Positions 1 to 5,548 of a DNA stretch of 6,694 nt are shown here, in pieces. The stretch is taken from assembly GCA_947474445.1 (NCBI GenBank), contig CANJJY010000255.1, positions 1-6,694 of the forward strand, given 5' to 3'. The notes under the pieces were generated by a model. The model was not told the origin of the DNA. It ran no database searches and saw only the letters and a program-made list of their open reading frames with translations. The translations under genes and the position numbers were made by a program. This DNA comes from Oligoflexaceae bacterium. Its GTDB lineage: Bacteria; Bdellovibrionota_B; Oligoflexia; Oligoflexales; Oligoflexaceae. Within the stretch, counting starts at the first letter, position 1; each line of letters begins with the position of its first letter.

Positions 1-238
1 AGTTCGTACCGTCGTTGTAGAGGTATTGCATCTCTTTGTATTCGAGATCGGGAACGTTGACCTTTTCGCCGGATTTGAAGGTAACTTCCAAAACCTGAGC
101 GGTTTCCAAATTCTTCAGTCGCGTGCGGACGAAGGCCGAGCCCTTACCGGGGTTCACGTGCTGAAATTCGACTATAACGAAAGGCTTACCATTATACTCG
201 ATTTTGAGGCCTTTTTTAAAATCCGTCGTCAAATACAT
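1..238 (-). CDS. efp: Elongation factor P, N-terminal part (cut by window edge)
   Basis: EF-P binds the ribosome next to the P-site tRNA and relieves stalling at runs of proline. Only the first 79 codons are present; the rest lies left of the window. The reading frame matches the KOW-like N-terminal domain of EF-P: a start resembling MYLTTDFKKGLKIEYNGKPF, then FQHVNPGKGSAFVRTRLKNL, then a TFKSGEKV stretch and the KEMQYLYNDG motif. The lysine of PGKG (residue 32, equivalent to E. coli Lys34) is the residue that carries the beta-lysyl modification in many bacteria, so this is a lysine-type rather than an arginine-type (EarP-modified) EF-P; which modifying enzyme is used cannot be seen here. The ATG at 238 has an AAGGA Shine-Dalgarno a few bases upstream. 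A good promoter lies about 60 bases upstream, so the gene is probably transcribed independently of the NlpC/P60 gene behind it. Confidence 0.96.
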   Translation of the reverse strand, partial: MYLTTDFKKGLKIEYNGKPFVIVEFQHVNPGKGSAFVRTRLKNLETAQVLEVTFKSGEKVNVPDLEYKEMQYLYNDGTN

Positions 239-301
239 AGGGATTCCTTCAAGTGATCTGCTTTCCAGTGCCGTGAACCCGAGCCAAAAAAGAACCTTGT
301 A

Positions 302-330
302 CTTATACGAGAAGTCCGTGAAGCAGGCAA
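302..330 (-). promoter_or_regulatory. Likely sigma70-type promoter of efp
   Basis: Reading the minus strand, TTGCCT (325-330) is followed after exactly 17 bases by TATAAG (302-307). Each box matches 4-5 of 6 consensus positions and the spacing is ideal. Transcription would start about 55-60 bases before the efp ATG. The call rests on pattern alone. Confidence 0.6.
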
Positions 331-363
331 CCGTTCAATCGCCTCTTCAGGTCCGTCTGAAAA

Positions 364-1026
364 TCACTTGATCACCGGACCCTGCGTCTTATCCAAATAG
401 ACTTGACGCAGCTCCTGGACCAAATCGAGATGGCGAAGGATGCGCAGCAAAGGCCCTCTGAACTGGGCCAGATTTGCTCTTCGCTCTCGTTGGATCGCCA
501 GGCCGGGTCCCTTGAGATCACGTCCTGATGTGACGTGAATGACGTCGCCGGTCTGGTCCCGGTTTTTTCTTTCCAACATGACGACGTGCCCTTCGTAGAC
601 GAGCAGATCGCCTGGAATCGCGCGCTCGACCCGTCGACCGATATCAACTAACTGATATTGCTTCATAAGCTCGGGACCATCGAGTTCGTTCATCATCGAC
701 GTCGTTAGGTATCGCGCCGACAAACCTGCCTGTTTAAACACTTCAAATGTGAAATGGCTGCAGTCGAGACTGCACTGATTGCAGCTGGGACAGGCATTAA
801 GCCTCTGAGATTTGTCGGGCTGCTTCACATGAAGGCAACTATTGCACTGTTCGCATTGGCTGACGTCACCGATGCGACTACCCCCCATCACATAGGAAAT
901 ATTCCAATTCTCCAGCATATGGCGAGCCACATCGAGCACTTGGTCGCGCCGCGGCAAGGTCACCGCCTGAACGAGTGTGCTCCAGGCTAAAAGGCTTAAT
1001 ATCAGGAATAAATTGCCGCTCTGCAT
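364..1026 (-). CDS. Secreted NlpC/P60-type cysteine hydrolase with Cys-rich insert
   Basis: Probable periplasmic peptidoglycan-cleaving cysteine peptidase (NlpC/P60, C40-like), 220 residues from the ATG at 1026. A hydrophobic segment at residues 6-18 ends in VQA (19-21), a plausible signal peptidase I site. The hydrolase core starts with DVARHMLENW and SYVMGG (44-49), continues with DCSHF (catalytic Cys89), and ends with PGDLLVYEGHVVML (His147) and VIHVTSG (His164), giving a Cys-His-His arrangement. Family members usually run almost directly from the GG motif into DCS. Here about 35 residues intervene, holding six cysteines as CxxCxxC (58-64), 14 residues, then CxxCxxC (79-85). The start is uncertain. 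The ATG at 1026 has only a poor SD (GGTGGGG about 13 bases away) and no basic n-region. An in-frame GTG at 1077, preceded by AGGAAGAGG and a G run, would add 17 residues, including SSRRWGNTK, and give a longer signal peptide. Substrate specificity cannot be read from the sequence. The gene diverges from the VTT-hydrolase gene. Confidence 0.85.
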   Translation of the reverse strand: MQSGNLFLILSLLAWSTLVQAVTLPRRDQVLDVARHMLENWNISYVMGGSRIGDVSQCEQCNSCLHVKQPDKSQRLNACPSCNQCSLDCSHFTFEVFKQAGLSARYLTTSMMNELDGPELMKQYQLVDIGRRVERAIPGDLLVYEGHVVMLERKNRDQTGDVIHVTSGRDLKGPGLAIQRERRANLAQFRGPLLRILRHLDLVQELRQVYLDKTQGPVIK

Positions 1027-1167
1027 AGCTTTAGTATTACCCCACCGTCGACTAGAATAAAGAGTAGGACCGTCCACGCCCCCCCTCTTCCTAGATATCG
1101 TCGAAGCTGGATTGATTTGCAAGCGTCCTGCGCTCTCGTTCTTCTCGGGAGACGGCTCTCACTTCTT

Positions 1168-1173
1168 GAGGAA
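1168..1173 (+). promoter_or_regulatory. Ribosome binding site deciding the VTT-hydrolase start
   Basis: GAGGAA lies 9 bases before an in-frame TTG at 1183. The upstream TTG at 1117, which gives the longest possible frame, has no comparable Shine-Dalgarno. Starting at 1183 also puts a short basic leader (MSRQFK) directly before the first membrane helix, as expected for an inner-membrane protein. Confidence 0.55.
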
Positions 1174-1182
1174 TTCGCAACT

Positions 1183-2655
1183 TTGTCCAGGCAATTCAAA
1201 ATTGCTCTCGCCATCGAGCTGTTTCTGCTCATGTGTCTGTGGACATTTGGGTTTATGGTCTGGAAGCTCGTCTGCGACGACACGGCAGCCGCGTGCTTCA
1301 GTGAAGACAATATTTGGAACGAGCTGGGCTTTCTCGTCCTCTCGATCGTCCGTCCCTTCTTTTTCTCGCCTCTCATGCAGACAGCTTACATCGGCGGCAG
1401 TAGCTTTGGAGTGTGGGCGGGCACCCTGCTCACCGCTTTGGGCGCTGCCCTTTCCGCTCTGGCTGTCTATTATCCCGGCCATATCATAGGCAAAAAAATC
1501 GTTAGACCTTGGCTATCGGCCAATCTCCCTTCCACCTGGCGCTTGATCCGAACCCAGGATTACAAGATCATCTTCTTTACGCGCTGGATTCCGTTTTTCC
1601 CTTTTGATCTCGTGTCACTCATCTACGGCATCGCCGACTTTCACGCGCGACGCGTGCTTCTCTTCACCTTTCTCGGATGCCTGCCGGAAGTCTTCTTTTT
1701 CTCGAGTCTCGGTGGCCCTCTCAGTCCAGAGATTGTGGTTCGCGGCATCAAAAACCTGGCGATCTTCGGTTCTGTGACGATTCTGCCGCTCCTGGTATAT
1801 GAGTACTTTCATCGCAAGCGCGGCAGTAGTCTCTGGACGAGCATGAAGCGGGTTTACTACGAGTTGCTGTATGAAGCGCGCGTCAATAACGAAATCGTCA
1901 AAACCAATCAGTATTCGGCCGACAAGATTCCTATCGTTCTGCTGTATGGTTTCGGCTCCACGCGCAAGACCCTGCGTTCCATGGAAGCTGTCTTGACCAA
2001 GCGCGGGTTCGAAGTGATGAGCTTCAATCTCGGCGGTTCGCTCGGCGTCTTTTTCACTCGTGGTATCAAGGACACGGCTGAATTTATCGATCGGAAGATC
2101 CAAAGACAGATGAGGCGATACGGCTTTAAAAAAGTTCACGTCGTTGCCCACTCCAAAGGGGGCCTGGTCGCCCTCTGGTGGCTCTTGCGCCTCGGAGGAT
2201 CGGAATACTGTGAAAAGATTGTGACTCTCGGGACTCCCTTCCGCGGTTCTTGGTTGGTATGGCTCGTGCTGGTGACGCCCATCAGCTTCTTTTGGAAAGA
2301 TGTATGGCAGATGAGGCCGGGCTCGTCCTTTCTCCGCGATCTGCATAAGAGTCGACCTGTGCCTGGTCTGAAGATTTACAATCTCTACTCCAATCGCGAC
2401 ACGATCGCTAAAGGCGATAGTGGCATCTTTGTTCATGCGGGGGACGTGACCAGCATTCCGATGCACCATGTCACGCACTACGGATTTCTCGGCCGAAGAG
2501 ACGTAGCTAATGTCATCTGTCGCATCCTCCGCACCGATAAAGATGGGCTCCGGGGACGCCGCAAGCGGGATGAGGGCGGCCCGCACAGTCACCACGCCGA
2601 TAGCGACGAGGAGAATGATGATGAACAAATCGATTCTCAGCAGGACGTCGTCTAG
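1183..2655 (+). CDS. VTT/DedA-like membrane domain fused to lipase-like alpha/beta-hydrolase
   Basis: A 490-residue inner-membrane fusion protein, numbered from the TTG at 1183; a longer form from the TTG at 1117 would have 512. Residues 1 to about 225 are hydrophobic and form a VTT (SNARE-associated, TVP38/TMEM64/DedA-like) domain. The hallmark stretch FTRWIPFFPFDLVSLIYG has Arg134, Pro137, Pro140 and Gly149, followed by LLFTFLGCLPEVFFFSSLGG. VTT proteins are known as membrane-lipid transporters or scramblases. After a basic linker (YFHRKRG) comes an alpha/beta-hydrolase of about 200 residues: a strand and oxyanion-loop region IPIVLLYGFGS (249-259), the nucleophile elbow VVAHSKGGL with Ser324, LGTPFRGS after it, an Asp in YSNRD (Asp406), and a His cluster PMHHVTHYGFL (His428, 429 and 432, with 432 the likeliest catalytic one). 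The tail from about residue 455 is charged, with HSHHADSDEENDDE, and is probably disordered. The hydrolase most resembles lipases or acyl-ester hydrolases; a role on phospholipid acyl chains is inferred from the fusion. The side of the membrane it faces is not shown. Confidence 0.85.
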   Translation: MSRQFKIALAIELFLLMCLWTFGFMVWKLVCDDTAAACFSEDNIWNELGFLVLSIVRPFFFSPLMQTAYIGGSSFGVWAGTLLTALGAALSALAVYYPGHIIGKKIVRPWLSANLPSTWRLIRTQDYKIIFFTRWIPFFPFDLVSLIYGIADFHARRVLLFTFLGCLPEVFFFSSLGGPLSPEIVVRGIKNLAIFGSVTILPLLVYEYFHRKRGSSLWTSMKRVYYELLYEARVNNEIVKTNQYSADKIPIVLLYGFGSTRKTLRSMEAVLTKRGFEVMSFNLGGSLGVFFTRGIKDTAEFIDRKIQRQMRRYGFKKVHVVAHSKGGLVALWWLLRLGGSEYCEKIVTLGTPFRGSWLVWLVLVTPISFFWKDVWQMRPGSSFLRDLHKSRPVPGLKIYNLYSNRDTIAKGDSGIFVHAGDVTSIPMHHVTHYGFLGRRDVANVICRILRTDKDGLRGRRKRDEGGPHSHHADSDEENDDEQIDSQQDVV

Positions 2656-2663
2656 TCTATAGT
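2634..2663 (+). promoter_or_regulatory. Possible promoter for the small downstream gene
   Basis: TTCTCA (2634-2639), 18 bases, then TATAGT (2658-2663). The -10 box matches 5 of 6 consensus positions and the -35 box 4 of 6. It overlaps the end of the VTT-hydrolase gene and would start transcription about 35 bases before the ATG at 2705. A perfect ten-base palindrome, CCCGATCGGG, sits in the presumed leader at 2679-2688. Read-through from upstream is an equally likely way to express the gene. Confidence 0.3.
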
Positions 2664-2704
2664 TCATGTCTCCCCAGGCCCGATCGGGAAATTGAAAGGC
2701 TTAT

Positions 2705-3124
2705 ATGGCAGACCCAGTCCAACCCAATCAGAACGTCCAAGATTCATCCGCTTGGCTTCATTTCGAGGGACAGGTCTACTTCGTGCTCAAAGCAAATCCT
2801 TTCCGCCTCTTACTGCGTGCCCGCGGCCGGAAGATCTCGCACCGCGAACTGATCGCCGAGCTCGATTATCTCGAGCACGACTTCGTTTTTTCTGCGGCGG
2901 ATCTCACCGACCTTTTCCCTATCGGCGGCACTCTGCAACTCCAATTGAGCTCAGGTGGCTTTGATACAGCCTACGTGGTCGCCACCGGCGAAGTGCTCGA
3001 GCGCCACTTTCAAGCTCATAGTCTGCAAATCCACATAGGTTTCAAGCGTGTGGAAGAAGAATTGGAGGATCTTTTGGCCGAATTAAGAGAGAACGGTGGC
3101 CGCGCAACGACGCCTCTTCACTGA
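2705..3124 (+). CDS. Small soluble protein of unknown function, possibly degenerate PilZ-like
   Basis: 139 residues, starting at an ATG with AAAGG five bases upstream. I do not recognise the family with confidence. There is no signal peptide or membrane segment. The first 15 residues are polar and low in complexity. The middle is strand-rich. Residues 59-120 (DFVFSAADLTDLFPIGGTLQ onward, then a VVATGEVLER strand and LQIHIGFKRV) follow the order of the second half of a PilZ beta-barrel: D-L-S/T, a GG/G-T-x-L-x-L turn, a G-x-V strand, then an I-G-F-x-x-V strand and a closing helix (VEEELEDLLAELRENG, about 115-130). The c-di-GMP-binding signatures are not convincing: no clean RxxxR, and the DxSxxG is changed to DLTDLF. 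If it is PilZ-like it may not bind c-di-GMP. It starts 49 bases after the VTT-hydrolase stop, so the two could be co-transcribed. A separate weak promoter is possible. Confidence 0.8.
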   Translation: MADPVQPNQNVQDSSAWLHFEGQVYFVLKANPFRLLLRARGRKISHRELIAELDYLEHDFVFSAADLTDLFPIGGTLQLQLSSGGFDTAYVVATGEVLERHFQAHSLQIHIGFKRVEEELEDLLAELRENGGRATTPLH

Positions 3125-3129
3125 CGCGA

Positions 3130-3154
3130 GCAGAAGCCTGCGAACAGCTTCTGT
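3130..3154 (+). terminator. Hairpin after the small gene, weak terminator candidate
   Basis: CAGAAGC (3131-3137) and GCTTCTG (3147-3153) form a perfect seven-pair stem with a nine-base loop, and an outer G-U pair extends it. It lies six bases after the stop codon, where a terminator is expected. Only a short pyrimidine stretch (AGTTTCCTTCC) follows instead of a T-run, so it may be an RNA-stabilising hairpin rather than a true intrinsic terminator. Confidence 0.35.
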
Positions 3155-3171
3155 AGTTTCCTTCCAAATGA

Positions 3172-3200
3172 TTGTCAGCCGTCACTGAAGCTGCTATCTC
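3172..3200 (+). promoter_or_regulatory. Possible promoter of the PLP decarboxylase gene
   Basis: TTGTCA (3172-3177, 5 of 6 to the -35 consensus) is followed after 17 bases by TATCTC (3195-3200), a weak -10 box. It sits in the 119-base gap after the hairpin and about 45 bases before the GTG start. Confidence 0.3.
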
Positions 3201-3243
3201 TTTGGATCGATTAATTGAGTCATTTTAACGCCACGAGAGTCCA

Positions 3244-4920
3244 GTGAAGCGAAAATTGGAAAAAGGCACCAAACCTGAGGCGAGCCCGGAGAATCTCCTC
3301 CGTATCTTTACTGTTCCCGAAAGTGAGAACAGTACGCTCGGTCGCATTGAGAAGCAAATTTCTCAAAATCTGGTGGGCTTTCTCAAAGAACACATCGTTT
3401 CTTCCGGCATTTCACCGACTGAACTCGAGCGAAAATTTCGCGACTCCTTGATCCCAGAAGACCCCACTTTCGTTTCCGATCAAGCTGAATATCTCTTGAA
3501 AAACGTGGTGGCTGAATCAGTCCACGTCGCCTCGCCTCGTTTTGTCGGGCACATGACCTCGGCGCTGCCCTATTTTATGCTGCCGCTTTCCAAGATGATG
3601 ATAGCGCTCAATCAGAATCAGGTGAAGATCGAGACGTCCAAGGCTTTTACGCCGCTCGAACGCCAGGTTCTCGGCATGTTGCACCGCCTCATCTATCAAC
3701 GCAGCAATGGTTTCTATCTCGAGCACATCCAAAACGCGGCGAGCGCTCTCGGCGCCTTCTGTTCGGATGGCACCATCGCCAATATCACAGCTCTCTGGGT
3801 CGCCCTCAATCGGCTTTTTCCGCCATCTGCCGGCTTCGATGGAGTCGCCGAAGAAGGTCTATTCGCAGCTTTGCAGCACCACCAATCCAAAGGTGTCTGT
3901 ATTCTGGTATCTAAACGTGGCCACTATTCACTAAAGAAAACGGCCAACATCCTGGGAATCGGCAAGAAAAATCTCATTTCGATTCCTACCGACGACAAGA
4001 ACAAGATTTTGATTCCAGAACTGGTCAAGAAAATTGAGCAGCTCCGCCGCGATCAAATCTCCGTGGCCGCTATCGTCGGCATCGCGGGAACGACGGAAAC
4101 CGGCAGCGTGGATCCCCTCCATGAGATGGCCAACGTCGCCGCACAATTTGGAATTCATTTTCATGTCGATGCAGCCTGGGGAGGCCCTACCCTCTTCTCG
4201 CGCCGGCACGCTCCCTTGCTCAACGGAATCGAACGCGCTGATTCCGTGACTTTCGATGCGCATAAGCAGCTCTATGTGCCGATGGGAGCAGGTATGGTCC
4301 TGTTCAAGGACCATCGTCACCTCTCACTCGTCGCGCATCACGCTGAATACATCATTCGAAAAGGTTCGCGGGACCTCGGTCGCACGACGCTCGAAGGATC
4401 GCGGCCGGGTATGGCCATGCTGGTGCATGCGGGTCTGCACATCATCGGCCGACGCGGCTACGAGATGCTGATCGACATGGGGATCGCCAAGGCGAAGGCT
4501 TTTGCTGAAATGATTCAAAAAAGTCCCGATTTTGAGCTGGTCACCGAACCAGAACTCAATATCCTCACCTATCGCTATGTGCCGACCGATCTACAGAATT
4601 CTATGCAGACGTATAGTCCAGAAGAACTGTTTCACTACAACAGTCATCTCAATCGCTTGACCATCACCATCCAAAAAGAACAGCGCGATCGCGGTTCGAC
4701 CTTCGTCTCGCGCACCGCCTTGGAGCCTCTCAAATATAAGGGCCAGCTGATCAACGTTTTTCGCGTAGTCCTGGCCAATCCTCTGACGCAGCTATCTCAT
4801 CTCGAGGAAATATTGAGCGAACAAAGAGAGATCGCGCGTCGCCTACTCTCCGGAGAACTCGCTTTAGAAACCGCTGATTTCGAAGAAACCGAGACAAAAA
4901 AATTGGCCGGAATGATATAA
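3244..4920 (+). CDS. panP: PLP-dependent aspartate 1-decarboxylase (PanP-type)
   Basis: A group II PLP-dependent decarboxylase of 558 residues. The best match by recall is PanP, which converts L-aspartate to beta-alanine for pantothenate and CoA synthesis and replaces the pyruvoyl enzyme PanD in some proteobacteria. The N-terminal half contains ASPRFVGHMTSALPYFMLPL and NQNQVKIETSKAFTPLERQV, blocks I associate with this subfamily. Fold-type I cofactor motifs are complete: SDGTIAN (174-180) for the PLP phosphate, His227 in RGHYSLKK (stacks on the ring), GTTETGSVDPL, Asp309 in HVDAAWGG (pairs with the pyridine N), and Lys341 in DAHK (Schiff base). The usual SGGT appears here as SDGT. The start is a GTG with a short GAGAG four bases upstream; an in-frame TAA 18 bases before it rules out a longer protein. 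Glutamate or cysteine-sulfinate decarboxylase is the main alternative, since these are close relatives. The gene stands alone, with a hairpin on each side. Confidence 0.88.
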   Translation: MKRKLEKGTKPEASPENLLRIFTVPESENSTLGRIEKQISQNLVGFLKEHIVSSGISPTELERKFRDSLIPEDPTFVSDQAEYLLKNVVAESVHVASPRFVGHMTSALPYFMLPLSKMMIALNQNQVKIETSKAFTPLERQVLGMLHRLIYQRSNGFYLEHIQNAASALGAFCSDGTIANITALWVALNRLFPPSAGFDGVAEEGLFAALQHHQSKGVCILVSKRGHYSLKKTANILGIGKKNLISIPTDDKNKILIPELVKKIEQLRRDQISVAAIVGIAGTTETGSVDPLHEMANVAAQFGIHFHVDAAWGGPTLFSRRHAPLLNGIERADSVTFDAHKQLYVPMGAGMVLFKDHRHLSLVAHHAEYIIRKGSRDLGRTTLEGSRPGMAMLVHAGLHIIGRRGYEMLIDMGIAKAKAFAEMIQKSPDFELVTEPELNILTYRYVPTDLQNSMQTYSPEELFHYNSHLNRLTITIQKEQRDRGSTFVSRTALEPLKYKGQLINVFRVVLANPLTQLSHLEEILSEQREIARRLLSGELALETADFEETETKKLAGMI

Positions 4921-4951
4921 AGGAAGGCAGCCCACGCTTCCTTCCCCTTTT
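4920..4951 (+). terminator. Terminator-like hairpin after panP
   Basis: Starting at the stop codon, AAGGAAG (4920-4926) can pair with CTTCCTT (4937-4943) around a ten-base loop; GGAAGG with CCTTCC is an alternative register. CCCC and a short TTTT (4948-4951) follow. The stem is seven pairs and the T-run short, so termination may be partial. Confidence 0.45.
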
Positions 4952-5061
4952 GTATCCCCCATTTCTCCCCCACCGACGAATCGCTTGCAAAGATCCTGGT
5001 TTTGAATAAAACTTTTGTATAGACTTCAGCATGAAATCCTTTTCAAGCAACTGGGATACAG

Positions 5062-5481
5062 ATGGAGAGTTCTTCAGAATTAAAGAAGGGTCTTCTCCTC
5101 ATCGTCGACGACGAAGAGATGAATAAACTCATTTTGATGCGCCGCCTGCAACGCGAAGGATATCGCACCATCGAAGTTTCAAACGGTGCTTTAGCAGTCG
5201 AGCAGGTGCGGGCTTTGAAGAACGAAGAGTTCCCCCTCGCCGTTCTCATGGACATCAACATGCCTGTGATGGATGGCATCGAAGCGACTCGCATCCTGAA
5301 ATCAGAATTTCAAAATCTCCCTATCATCGCAGTCACGGCCTGCGTCGTGCATCCCTTTGAATTTGAACGCTATGGGTTCGATGGACTCTGCAAAAAGCCG
5401 ATCGACTTCAACGATCTCGTGAAAAAAGTCCGTCTCCTCTGTCCTAAACCCTTTGAAGCCCTTCCACAGACCTCGATTTGA
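5062..5481 (+). CDS. Single-domain response regulator (CheY-like receiver)
   Basis: 139 residues, essentially one receiver domain with no output domain. Landmarks in order are LLLIVDDEE with acidic residues Asp16 and Asp17 (Mg2+ binding), the phospho-acceptor Asp64 in LMDINMPVMDG, the switch Thr92 in IIAVTAC, and Lys112 in CKKPI. All catalytic positions are intact, so it should accept phosphate from a histidine kinase or phosphotransfer protein. No such partner is in the window. The C-terminal 15-20 residues are a short tail without domain features. The ATG at 5062 has GGGA five bases upstream. A weak promoter (TTGCAA at 4985, 16 bases, TAAAAC at 5007) may lie in the 141-base gap after panP. 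The purU start follows 67 bases after the stop with no terminator between them, so co-transcription is likely. Such proteins act by protein contact: phosphorelay, motor or enzyme control. The target is unknown. Confidence 0.93.
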   Translation: MESSSELKKGLLLIVDDEEMNKLILMRRLQREGYRTIEVSNGALAVEQVRALKNEEFPLAVLMDINMPVMDGIEATRILKSEFQNLPIIAVTACVVHPFEFERYGFDGLCKKPIDFNDLVKKVRLLCPKPFEALPQTSI

Positions 5482-5548
5482 TCTCAACTCGCACTCCCCG
5501 CCTTTTTGCCTTAAAATCAATGAAGCCTATTTCAGCAGAAGGTGCATT

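Noticed and set aside
26..256. Plus-strand 76-codon frame at the left edge.
   Set aside because: The minus strand reads unmistakably as EF-P here; this is its shadow.
346..361. Inverted repeat TTCAG/CTGAA at the end of the NlpC/P60 gene.
   Set aside because: Only five pairs with no T-run on either strand, so not a supportable terminator.
1117..1182. N-terminal extension of the VTT-hydrolase from a TTG at 1117.
   Set aside because: No convincing ribosome binding site at 1117, while GAGGAA precedes the TTG at 1183 with good spacing. Not excluded, only less likely.
1615..2667. A 350-codon open frame on the minus strand, starting with a hydrophobic, signal-like N-terminus.
   Set aside because: It lies opposite the VTT-hydrolase gene, whose motifs are clear. 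The hydrophobic start is simply the complement of the His/Asp/Glu-rich tail (Asp and His codons read as Ile/Val on the other strand), its SD is too close to the ATG, and no family motif appears.
3931..4320. Minus-strand 129-codon frame inside panP.
   Set aside because: It is antisense to the catalytic core of the decarboxylase, has no recognisable motif, and is a shadow.
5453..5548. N-terminal extension of PurU by 32 residues.
   Set aside because: It overlaps the receiver gene and lacks family similarity; the ATG at 5549 has a proper SD and gives the standard PurU length.
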